Positions 17,389 through 24,929 of a stretch of 64,000 nt of DNA are shown here, piece after piece; position 1 is the first letter of the stretch; every line of letters starts with the position of its first letter. The notes below the pieces were generated by a model. It had not been told where the DNA came from and ran no database searches. It saw nothing but the letters and a program-made list of their open reading frames with translations. Source of the DNA: Pseudomonadota bacterium (GTDB lineage Bacteria > Desulfobacterota > Desulfobulbia > Desulfobulbales > Desulfocapsaceae). The stretch covers positions 186,001 through 250,000 of the forward strand of contig JAEYNP010000039.1 of NCBI GenBank assembly GCA_023412495.1. The letters run 5' to 3'. A program made the position numbers and the translations under genes.

Positions 17389-17948
17389 CGATCATACTCC
17401 TTCCCTTTGCCGGCAAAGATTTCTCTCACTTCCGACTTGCCCTTGATCGAATGGGGCAGAAGCTTCAGCTTGCCCTTCTTGAACATGGTGAGACCCAGCC
17501 GCAGGTCCCCGGCAAAATCCCGGGACCGAACCTTGTAATCGCCGATCATGCCGATCTCCCAGACCCGGCCGAAGCTCTTGATCGAGCCGAGCATGGCCCT
17601 GTGGAAGAGCGGGATGCGCGGCTCGGCGGGCATGATCCCGCGCCGCAGCGCCAGCTCCCGGCAAACATCCATGAGGCCCGCGATCTCGATCTCGTTCGGG
17701 CATCTGGTGGCGCAGGTCTCGCAGGCCGCGCACAGCCAGATGGTGCGGCTGCCCAAGAGCTTCTCCTCCTGGCCGTAGGCCGCGAGCCGCACCGCCTCCA
17801 TGACATTGATATCGAAAAAGTCCCCCACCGGGCAACCGGACGAACAGCGCCCGCACTGGTAGCAGGCATGTACATCGATATTTCTGGCCTTGAGTTTGCC
17901 GAGGAATTTCTCGTTTCGCTCATCGGGTGAAATGCAGGTGTTATCCAT
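17385..17948 (-). CDS. hdrC: Heterodisulfide reductase subunit C-like ferredoxin protein
   Basis: A 187-residue protein with two [4Fe-4S] motifs, CYQCGRCSSGCPVG (about 30-43) and CAACETCATRCPNE (about 71-84), the normal HdrC layout. It carries electrons between HdrA and HdrB on the cytoplasmic side. The ATG lies inside the last codons of the upstream histidine kinase (8-bp overlap), so it is probably coupled to that gene. Confidence 0.94.
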   Translation of the reverse strand: MDNTCISPDERNEKFLGKLKARNIDVHACYQCGRCSSGCPVGDFFDINVMEAVRLAAYGQEEKLLGSRTIWLCAACETCATRCPNEIEIAGLMDVCRELALRRGIMPAEPRIPLFHRAMLGSIKSFGRVWEIGMIGDYKVRSRDFAGDLRLGLTMFKKGKLKLLPHSIKGKSEVREIFAGKGKEYDR

Positions 17949-19482
17949 GGTTATCTCCAGTCAAATTTTCCATGACGACAGGAAATCGCAGGGTGAAGGT
18001 GGTTCCAGCGGGCGAGGTGGAACTCACCCGGATGGAGCCTTTGTGCTCCTTGACGATGGCGTAGGAGACCGACAGGCCGAGGCCGGTTCCCTCCCCCGTC
18101 GCCTTGGTGGTGAAAAAGGGATCGAAGATCTTTTCAAGCAGTTCCTCCGGGACGCCGGGCCCGGTGTCCTCGACGGCCACCTCGTTGATGTCCTTGTTGG
18201 CGCGGGTCCTGCTGGTGATCCGTATCCGGCCTTTGCCTTCCATGGCCTGGGCGGCGTTGACAACGATGTTCATAACCACCTGGTTGAGCCGGATCGAGTT
18301 GCCGTAGATTGGCGGCAGGTCCGGATCGAGCTGGCGAACGATGGCAATGTTCTGAAAAAGGGGCTGATGCTGGAGGATGGTCAGGGTCTTGCGGATCACC
18401 TCGTTCAGATCTACCAGCTCCATCTCGTAGGTGTTTTGATGTGAAAATTCGAGGAGATCGGCGACGATTACCTTGCAGCGCTCGGCCTCGTGGATGATGG
18501 TCTGCAGGTCGGCCCGCAGGGGATGATCCTCGCCCAGCTCTTCCTGGACCAGGTTGGCGTAGAGCATGATCCCCGACATCGGGTTGTTGATCTCGTGGGC
18601 GACGCCGGCGGCGAGGCGCCCAAGTCCCGCCATCTTCTCCGATTGCATGAGCATCTGGTGAGTCTGCTCGAGATCCTCCTCGATCTGCTGCAGGGCGCGC
18701 AGGTCGGTGAAGAGGCCGAAGGTGGCAATCTCTGTGTCGTTGTCATAGATGATTCCGCCGGAGAAACTCACCGGGATGTCGTGGCCGTTCTTGTGCTTGA
18801 CGATCAGCCTGTGGCGCAACAGCTTGCCCTTGCCGCCGAAACCGTCGCTGCGCATCCGCTTGATGATCTCGTAAGCCACCCCTTCGTTGTACAGCTGCGT
18901 CACATGCAGGATCTTGGTTTCCTGTTCATCGTAGCCGAGGAGTATTTGCGCGCCGGTGTTGAACAGCATGATCCGGCCCTTCATGTCCGAGGCGATGATG
19001 CCGTCCACCGAGCTGTCGATGAGGTTGTGGAAAAAAGCGTTGCGCCGACGGAGTTCCCCTTCGAGGATCTTCTGCTGGGTGATGTCGATGAGGTAGAGCA
19101 GGTAGTATTCGGGCGAGGAGGGTGGATAGACGACCATGGCGGTCATGATGCAGCGGTCGTCGTTGTGGGAGAATTCGATTTCGTGCCGGAACTTCCAGCC
19201 ATTATGGTGCCGTACGACCTGAAATTGATTCAGGATGCGATCGAAGAGGACGGCGTTTCTTTTGCCCAGAATCTCGCCCATGAGGCGGCCGTTGAGACTG
19301 CCGTACGCCACGCCGATGAACCGGCTGGCTGCCGGATTGGCGTGGATCACCCGGTGGTCGAGCCCCGCCACGATCACTCCATTCGGCGTTTCTTCCAGAA
19401 TGACGTGAAGATACTGGTCGGAAGCCACCTTGTACATGGACTCCGGATTCCTGCCCGGGGGCGACTGGACGAGGTTCGCCAT
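17941..19482 (-). CDS. PAS-PAS histidine kinase embedded in the hdr-met operon
   Basis: A 513-residue soluble sensor kinase with no transmembrane segments: PAS about 18-135, second PAS about 145-265 ([20 protein letters not shown]), HisKA with [14 protein letters not shown] (H near 300) and HATPase with [21 protein letters not shown] and GTGLGLSVS. It sits between the metF-like gene (9 bp gap) and hdrC (8 bp overlap), so it is made with the redox enzymes and may sense their state. No response-regulator gene is adjacent. Confidence 0.93.
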   Translation of the reverse strand: MANLVQSPPGRNPESMYKVASDQYLHVILEETPNGVIVAGLDHRVIHANPAASRFIGVAYGSLNGRLMGEILGKRNAVLFDRILNQFQVVRHHNGWKFRHEIEFSHNDDRCIMTAMVVYPPSSPEYYLLYLIDITQQKILEGELRRRNAFFHNLIDSSVDGIIASDMKGRIMLFNTGAQILLGYDEQETKILHVTQLYNEGVAYEIIKRMRSDGFGGKGKLLRHRLIVKHKNGHDIPVSFSGGIIYDNDTEIATFGLFTDLRALQQIEEDLEQTHQMLMQSEKMAGLGRLAAGVAHEINNPMSGIMLYANLVQEELGEDHPLRADLQTIIHEAERCKVIVADLLEFSHQNTYEMELVDLNEVIRKTLTILQHQPLFQNIAIVRQLDPDLPPIYGNSIRLNQVVMNIVVNAAQAMEGKGRIRITSRTRANKDINEVAVEDTGPGVPEELLEKIFDPFFTTKATGEGTGLGLSVSYAIVKEHKGSIRVSSTSPAGTTFTLRFPVVMENLTGDNHG

Positions 19483-19491
19483 GGCACCTCG

Positions 19492-20373
19492 CTAGCGGCC
19501 GATTATATCAAGAAATTCCGGTACCTTTTCCTTTAATCCTATGGCCAGCAGGACCACGCCGTCGCCCATCGGGGCGAGTTCCCTGTAGAGGTCCGCCGCC
19601 ACCTGCATGCCGGCATCCTTCTTCACCGGCGCCTGCATCATTTTCTTCAAGAACTCGTGGGGAATGGAAGGCACTCCCGACAAGTTGTTGAGGTAGCGGA
19701 TCATGGTCACCGACTTCAAGAACATCACAGAGGTGTAGAGCTTGATCTTGGTCTCCTCGGCAAAGGGTATGAACTGTTCGATGATGTTGATATCGTAGGT
19801 CGGTCCGAGCGTTACGGAATGGACGCCGTACATCTCGAGTTTCTTAAAATATTCGGCACGTTCCCGGTTGTAGTTGACGTCATCGGAGAGGTCGATGCCC
19901 ACCCCGATCTCAAAATTGGTCGCTCCGTCGAGCGGCTCCCCACCGAGATCCCTGCCGCTGTTCAAAGCGGAGACGCACTGCAGCATGGACTCCAGATCGA
20001 GGTCACCGCTGGTTCTGGCCACCGGCTGGTCCCCTTCAGCCGGATCGTGCCCCTCCTTGATCAGTATCTTTTTTATGCCGAGGGCGGCGGCCGAGAGGAG
20101 ATCGGCTTGGAAGGAGATCCTGTTCCGGTCCCTGCCGGAAATGATCATTTCCGGCTCGAAACCTTTTTCCTTGAGCGCGAGGCAGGGAGCCACCGGCGAC
20201 ATGCGCATGATGGCATGCTCGCAGTCGGTCACCCGGACGGTGTCGACCCTGCCTCGCAGCTGCAGGGCGGTGTCGACGAACCCCTGCAGGTTGACCCCTT
20301 TTGGAGGATCCATCTCGGCGATGAGCGAAAACTTCTTGTGAGCGGGAGAACTGATTTCTTGTGCGGCGTCCAT
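19492..20373 (-). CDS. Divergent methylenetetrahydrofolate reductase-like protein
   Basis: A 293-residue MetF-like TIM barrel, first gene of the operon. The start SLIAEMDPPKG keeps the catalytic glutamate, and DRNRISFQADLL matches MetF closely. It departs elsewhere: where the true MetF has LSGDH, this has KEGHD, and where MetF has FVQTQ, this has SVTLGPTYD, so the Asp and Gln of the active site appear changed. It may act on another folate-like substrate, or be a regulatory or structural paralog. About 16 residues longer at the N-terminus than MetF's core. Confidence 0.8.
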   Translation of the reverse strand: MDAAQEISSPAHKKFSLIAEMDPPKGVNLQGFVDTALQLRGRVDTVRVTDCEHAIMRMSPVAPCLALKEKGFEPEMIISGRDRNRISFQADLLSAAALGIKKILIKEGHDPAEGDQPVARTSGDLDLESMLQCVSALNSGRDLGGEPLDGATNFEIGVGIDLSDDVNYNRERAEYFKKLEMYGVHSVTLGPTYDINIIEQFIPFAEETKIKLYTSVMFLKSVTMIRYLNNLSGVPSIPHEFLKKMMQAPVKKDAGMQVAADLYRELAPMGDGVVLLAIGLKEKVPEFLDIIGR

Positions 20374-20561
20374 TGAACCTCCTCTTGAATGAGAAAATTG
20401 ATATACTTTCTTCAGGAAGTGTGGAGAGCGTGCGCGTCGATGACAACGGGAGACGAAAAAACGAGAGTTAGCGGATCATCAAACGTTCACCCCATGGTCA
20501 TCAATTTCACTTAACTAATAATTCAAAATCTTTTCAAGATAAAAAATTACCGTCCTGTAAG

Positions 20562-20589
20562 TGTATACTGAGCTAGAGCCCAATTTCAA
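20562..20589 (-). promoter_or_regulatory. Candidate sigma-70 promoter of the metF-like/hdr/met operon
   Basis: On the minus strand TTGAAA (20589-20584) and TATACA (20567-20562) are 16 bp apart. They lie about 190 bp upstream of the first gene of the operon. This is a by-eye match only. Confidence 0.4.
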
Positions 20590-20621
20590 GGCCTGCCAAT
20601 TTGTGACAAGAAATTGCGGAG

Positions 20622-20801
20622 ATGCAATTTGTTCCCCGACACCCCCTCCCTGAAATCAGATGCTATAAGGTCTTATTCGGATGGAGAGAGGAGGGAAAGT
20701 TGCGACGCAGCGAGGCTCACAGCGCCTATGATGAGGAAAGTTTCTCGAATTATTGGGGATGGGATGAGGCCCTAGCCCAAGCGTCCTTCAAAGGGGACTG
20801 A
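20622..20801 (+). CDS. Possible small protein (59 residues)
   Basis: An ATG frame of 59 codons, MQFVPRHPLPEIRC at the start, with a basic middle and an acidic, aromatic C-terminus (AYDEESFSNYWGWDEALAQ). The codon and residue use looks more protein-like than chance. It has a weak GCGGAG site and overlaps the 3' end of the tungstate ATPase gene by 14 bp, tail to tail. I recognise no family. It may be a chance frame or a remnant. Confidence 0.3.
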   Translation: MQFVPRHPLPEIRCYKVLFGWREEGKLRRSEAHSAYDEESFSNYWGWDEALAQASFKGD

Positions 20802-21819
20802 CCGGGCTGCAGTTTATTGCGCCGTGCGGTATGAAGACCTGCACTCTTTCGCCGATCGACGGTCCGGCCGAGCGATAACCTTCCATGGGCAGAAACAGCA
20901 CGAGTTTCACCCCGACATCGACGTTGACGCGGACCTGGCCGCTGTCCTGTTCGAGAGCGATGATATGACCGGCCAGTGTGTTGCCAGTCTCGGCCTCCGC
21001 CGCCGGGTTCAGTTGAATTCTCCGTGGATCGATGTGCACCTTCGCCACAGAAGCATCCCCCGGAAAGATGCCTGGCGAGAGGTTCAGGAAAACCTGACCG
21101 GTTAATTGGCAGGTCAGGCTTCTGTCCTGCCGAGAGACGACGGTCGCCTGAAAGATGTTTTCGCTCATTATGTCAGAGAGCATGCCTTGCTGGAGCAGCA
21201 GGGTATGGTGGGCGAGCCGATGCCCCTGGGACAGGTAATGGGTGGAAAAGATGATCGAGGTCTTATGCTCCCGGTTGATACGTTCGATGATCTCGAGGAT
21301 GATCTCCTGGTTCTCGGCATCGACATTGGCGGTCGGCTCGTCGCAGAGCAGGACTTCGGGCCGCAGCACCAGGGCCCGGGCAAGGGCCACGCGTTTGTTT
21401 TCTCCGCCGGAGAGGCCGCGGGCATTGTAATCGATGAAGGCCGCCATGCCGACCAAATCGAGGGCTTCGACTATCCTCCTGCGTCGGTCGGGCGGCGGCA
21501 CCTTGCGCACCTTCAGCCCGAACCCAACGTTGTCGTAGACCGAACCCGTGAACATGATGGGGTTCTGGTCGAGCAGGACCACATGGCGGCGGAGTTCGAC
21601 CAAATGCTTTTCGCCGCCTCCCACTATTCTGTTTTGAAAGTACAGGCTGCCGTCGGTCGGCCGGTCAAGAAAGGCGAGGATTTTCAACAGACTGGTCTTG
21701 CCGGCGCCGTTAGGGCCAATCAGCGTGTATATTTTTTGAGGATCTATATCTAGCCTGTCGATATTGAGGACGGTGCGGGCGCCGTGTACCCGGCGCAGGG
21801 CTTCGGCTTTATACAGCAT
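20788..21819 (-). CDS. tupC: Tungstate ABC transporter ATP-binding protein
   Basis: A 343-residue ATPase: Walker A GPNGAGKTS (about 34-42), signature LSGGENKRVALARAL, Walker B VLLCDEPTANVD and H in FSTHYLSQG. After the nucleotide-binding domain, residues 240-343 form a TOBE/MOP-like oxyanion-binding region. It powers uptake with the permease whose gene overlaps its start by 11 bp. Assignment to tungstate rather than molybdate rests on the TupA-like binding protein in the same cluster. Confidence 0.9.
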   Translation of the reverse strand: MLYKAEALRRVHGARTVLNIDRLDIDPQKIYTLIGPNGAGKTSLLKILAFLDRPTDGSLYFQNRIVGGGEKHLVELRRHVVLLDQNPIMFTGSVYDNVGFGLKVRKVPPPDRRRRIVEALDLVGMAAFIDYNARGLSGGENKRVALARALVLRPEVLLCDEPTANVDAENQEIILEIIERINREHKTSIIFSTHYLSQGHRLAHHTLLLQQGMLSDIMSENIFQATVVSRQDRSLTCQLTGQVFLNLSPGIFPGDASVAKVHIDPRRIQLNPAAEAETGNTLAGHIIALEQDSGQVRVNVDVGVKLVLFLPMEGYRSAGPSIGERVQVFIPHGAINCSPVSPL

Positions 21820-22513
21820 CGGTAACCGATCTCCCCTGAAGAAAATGGAAGAGAAAGTTGATGGCGAAGGCGATAGTCATGAGGGTGATGCCGAGCGCCA
21901 CCGCCAGGACGAACTCTCCCTTGTCGTATTCCAGCGCCATCGCCGTGGTCATGGTCCGGGTGAACCCCTTGGCGTTGCCGCCCAGCATCATGCTGATGCC
22001 GATCTCGGCAATCACCCTGCCGAAGGCGGCGATGACGGCGGCGAGGATTCCGTAGCGGGCCTCCTTCATAATGACCAGCGCCATCTGATATCTGTCCGCC
22101 CCCAGGGTCAGCGCCGTCATCCGGTAGCGATTATCGATCCGGCTGATGGCGGCGATGGTCATGACCATGATAATCGGCACGATGAGGATCACCTGCCCGA
22201 TGACGATGGCCGTCTGGGTGTAGAGCAGCCCCAGGGGGCCGAAAATGCCGCGACGGCTGATGAACGAGTAGACCAGCAGGCCGATGACTACTGTGGGCAG
22301 GGCGAGCAGGGTGTTAAGGCAGGTGAGGACGAAGCGTTTGCCGGAGAATTCCGAGTAGGCGATGAGGAAGCCCCCGGGGATACCGACTACAGCAGCAATC
22401 AAGGTGGCGGAGAAACTCACCCTGAGAGATACCATGACAATCTCCACCAGTTCCTTGTCAAAGGAAATCATCAGCAGGATTGCCGACTGTACACCGTCGA
22501 GCAACAGATCCAT
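21809..22513 (-). CDS. tupB: Tungstate ABC transporter permease
   Basis: A 234-residue membrane protein with six or so hydrophobic helices and the ABC permease loop EARYGILAAVIAAFGRVIAEIG (around 160-180), including the E-A-x3-G-x9-G pattern. The N-terminus has the TupB-like FDKELVEIVMVSLRVSFSAT. It forms the channel for TupC. A repeat element and a hairpin lie between it and tupA, so its expression may be lower than that of tupA. Confidence 0.92.
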   Translation of the reverse strand: MDLLLDGVQSAILLMISFDKELVEIVMVSLRVSFSATLIAAVVGIPGGFLIAYSEFSGKRFVLTCLNTLLALPTVVIGLLVYSFISRRGIFGPLGLLYTQTAIVIGQVILIVPIIMVMTIAAISRIDNRYRMTALTLGADRYQMALVIMKEARYGILAAVIAAFGRVIAEIGISMMLGGNAKGFTRTMTTAMALEYDKGEFVLAVALGITLMTIAFAINFLFHFLQGRSVTDAV

Positions 22514-22549
22514 GACTTACAAAACTCCGAAAAAATCCTTAGCAAGGAT

Positions 22550-22651
22550 TAATGCAGGCTGACGCCCGCAACCCAAGGGTTGTTATCCGCTCCCATCGCA
22601 AAGGGGATAAGTGTCTTCTTGAAATTCATTCTCAGAAAACAAAGGTACTAA
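22550..22651 (-). repeat. Dispersed hairpin element, copy B (reverse orientation)
   Basis: The sequence contains CTGACGCCCGCAACCCAAGG, GAAATTCATTC and AAAGGTACTA, the reverse complement of the copy A tail, GAATTTC hairpin and terminus. The middle is shorter and more diverged. It lies in the tupA-tupB gap. Confidence 0.75.
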
Positions 22652-22671
22652 GACGGGTCGGTCTCCCTTTT

Positions 22672-22707
22672 CAAAAACGAAAGGGGAGGCGCTAAAACCT
22701 CCCCTTG
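22672..22707 (-). terminator. Hairpin/terminator between tupA and tupB
   Basis: On the minus strand AAGGGGAGG pairs with CCTCCCCTT around an eight-base loop, followed by TCGTTTTTG. It is well placed to stop part of the transcripts after tupA and so make binding protein in excess of permease and ATPase. Confidence 0.6.
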
Positions 22708-22737
22708 TGTAACCAATTCTCTCTTTTCGGTTCCGTT

Positions 22738-23631
22738 TTATTTTTTTGCGTCAGGGAAGAAAAGCTGCTTGCCCTCCAGCTTGTATCCGGCGATCAGGTT
22801 CTGGCCTCTTTCGGAAACAAGCCACTCGGCGAACTGCTGCGCCATGTCGTGCTTGACGTGGGGATGCTTGGACGGATTGACCGGAATGACGCCGTAGAAG
22901 TTGGCCAGGTCGTCGCCGCCCTCGCTGAGGATTTCCAAGGCCACTCCCGGGGTCTTGCCCCACTTCATCTTTATGTACGTGCCCCTGTCGGTCAAGGTGT
23001 ACGCCTGTTTTTCTTCGGCAAAGGTGATAACCTTACCCATGCCCTGACCTATTGACAGGTACCAGGATGACGATTCGGCAGGCACAACGTATTTTATCTC
23101 TTTTTCCTTGCCCTCGACCACGACCTTCTGGGTCTGCTCGGCGAGCGGCAGGCCGGTTTTTTTCCAGAGGTCCTGCTCCTTGGTATGGGTGCCGCTGTCG
23201 TCGCCGCGGGAAACGAAGGCCGCCTTGGCCTCAGCTATTTTTTTGAGAGCCGGCACCGCTTCGGACAAACCTTTTATTTTCGCCGGATCTGCCTCAGGTC
23301 CGATGATAATGAAATCGTTATGCATTACCGGGTATCTCTTGGTGCCGAAACCTTTTTCGACGAATTCCTCTTCCCGCTCCTTGGCATGCACGAAAATAAC
23401 ATCGACATTACCGTCCTGACCATCCCTGAGCGCAGCGCCCGTCCCCTTGGCGACTACCTTCACTTCTATCCCGGTATCCTTCTTGAACTCGGGCAGCAGC
23501 ACATCGAGCAGTCCGGAGGCCTCGGTGCTCGTCGTGGTCGACATTTTCAAAATCTTGTCGTCGGCCATGCCCCCTTCGGCGAAAACTCCCAACAAACACA
23601 CAACTCCCATCCATGCCATCATTCTTTTCAT
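22738..23631 (-). CDS. tupA: Tungstate-binding periplasmic protein
   Basis: A 297-residue exported protein: signal peptide 1-23 (ending VFAEGGMAD) and a type II binding-protein fold. The TupA-type oxyanion motif MSTTTSTEASGLLDVLLPEF (about 30-49) is present, along with GTGAALRDG, SRGDDSGTHTKE and ESSSWYLSIGQGMG. These TTTS and SRGD-GTH motifs mark TupA/WtpA-like proteins that bind tungstate tightly. Tungsten is used in formate and aldehyde enzymes, which suits the adjacent C1 operon. The gene starts 2 bp after the regulator's stop. Confidence 0.94.
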   Translation of the reverse strand: MKRMMAWMGVVCLLGVFAEGGMADDKILKMSTTTSTEASGLLDVLLPEFKKDTGIEVKVVAKGTGAALRDGQDGNVDVIFVHAKEREEEFVEKGFGTKRYPVMHNDFIIIGPEADPAKIKGLSEAVPALKKIAEAKAAFVSRGDDSGTHTKEQDLWKKTGLPLAEQTQKVVVEGKEKEIKYVVPAESSSWYLSIGQGMGKVITFAEEKQAYTLTDRGTYIKMKWGKTPGVALEILSEGGDDLANFYGVIPVNPSKHPHVKHDMAQQFAEWLVSERGQNLIAGYKLEGKQLFFPDAKK

Positions 23632-23633
23632 TC

Positions 23634-24575
23634 CTACTCCTCCTTTTTATAGTTATCCGGGAAAAGCATTTTTCCGCAAAGCGATATGTCGTAACCCGTA
23701 AGACTCGCGGCCAGGTCCCGAAACGATTTTTCATGCAGTAGACCAATGAAGCTCTGAATACCCCGCTCGAAAAAACACTCCCTGGAAATTAAGAGATCGA
23801 ACCGCTCCCAACGAAGCGGCACGAACCCGAGGCCCAGTATGCCGGCCACAGCACTGATGGCCGGGGCGGCATCGGCCCGGCCGGCCAAAATCTCCAGGCC
23901 TGCGTCCAGGTGTCTTGCCACCTCGCGATGATAGCCCTTGATTTGCCTTGAGGAGATGTCGGACTTGGCGATCTCGTAATCCAGCAGCAGTCGTGTACCG
24001 GTCCCCAAAGGCCGGTTGACGATAGTCACATCGTCACGAGCCAGATCAGCGACTCCATTGATATTCTTGGGATTTCCTTGACTGACCAGGATTCCCTGCT
24101 GGCGCAGGCTGAAATTGACGAAGACCGGGGCCTTCTCCAGTTCCTGATCGGCAAAGTCGAAATTGTATTCCTCGTTGTCATTCTGGAGGAGATGGCAGAC
24201 GCCGATATGGCAGATCCCCCGCCGCAGGCATTTAAGGCCGCCCATGCTGCCGAGATTGGCGAAAAAGCCGACGGTTTCGGATTGCTTAGCGTGAAAGAGA
24301 GTCAGGGCCCGCTGGAAAAGCAGGTCGTCGCTGCCGGCCAAGAGCAGCACCCCATGTTCGGAGGAAGAAGAGCTTCCCGGTTTTTTATAGTTGATGACGT
24401 GGGTCTCCAGCCACTCCTCCACCAGCCTGCGCGGAAAAAGCCATTTGCCGGTGACCTTCGTGGCCGGCAGACCTTTGTCGTTGACCAGGGCATAGACCAT
24501 TTTTTCATTGACATTGAGGAGTTTTGCGACCTCCTTCGTCGATAAAAATTTCCCGTACTGCGTCGCTTCCATCAT
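23634..24575 (-). CDS. HTH regulator with substrate-binding-like domain, likely tungstate-responsive
   Basis: A 313-residue protein. Residues 9-55 form an excisionase/MerR-type helix-turn-helix (FLSTKEVAKLLNVNEKMVYAL, then KWLFPRRLVEEWL). Residues 75-313 resemble a periplasmic binding protein of the PBP-like family fused to such domains, with LLLAGSDDLLFQRAL, RPLGTGTRLLLDYE and the late AASLTGYD. Genes of this type sit beside molybdate/tungstate transporters and control them. Here it precedes tupA by 2 bp, so it probably senses tungstate or molybdate and controls its own operon. Confidence 0.88.
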   Translation of the reverse strand: MMEATQYGKFLSTKEVAKLLNVNEKMVYALVNDKGLPATKVTGKWLFPRRLVEEWLETHVINYKKPGSSSSSEHGVLLLAGSDDLLFQRALTLFHAKQSETVGFFANLGSMGGLKCLRRGICHIGVCHLLQNDNEEYNFDFADQELEKAPVFVNFSLRQQGILVSQGNPKNINGVADLARDDVTIVNRPLGTGTRLLLDYEIAKSDISSRQIKGYHREVARHLDAGLEILAGRADAAPAISAVAGILGLGFVPLRWERFDLLISRECFFERGIQSFIGLLHEKSFRDLAASLTGYDISLCGKMLFPDNYKKEE

Positions 24576-24929
24576 TTGCCCTTGCCTCTGCTCTTAGTCG
24601 TTACTTTAATCAGCCAACGAGTAATCAAAATTGACATTTTTTCAAGTATTCGCCCGACCACAAGACCAACAATAACTATAAATAACCAAAAGTGACATGT
24701 CTCAAGGGTGTTACACCAAAGGTCCCGACCGATGACTTCATCCTTTATTATTAAATCGAGCGTGGTATTTCCTTGTTTTTTTCTGGCGGAAGAATTTACT
24801 ATGTTTCCAGGTCGAGTAGTTAACCCCAAGGACGGAAAATATCTTCGCCGTTGATATCAAAAGGCAGGATATGACAGTCCCCGCTCCGAGACGCGCAGGC
24901 AAGAAAGCGGCATTCCGGCAGGAGAGCAT
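24576..24929. other. Divergent promoter region, tungstate regulator / histidine kinase
   Basis: This 354-bp AT-rich region separates two divergent units. It holds two similar sites, TCAAAATTGACATTTTTTCAA (24625-24645, quoted as TCAAAATTGACATTTTTT plus CAA) and CCAAAAGTGACATGTCTCAA (24686-24705), 61 bp apart. They are candidate operators for the regulator. A minus-strand frame of 85 codons here has a TTG start with no ribosome site; I do not call it. Confidence 0.45.

Noticed and set aside
24572..24829. Minus-strand frame of 85 codons with a hydrophobic stretch, overlapping the tungstate regulator start by ATGA
   Set aside because: It begins with TTG without a ribosome site, has a composition unlike its neighbours, and fills what should be the promoter region of two divergent units.
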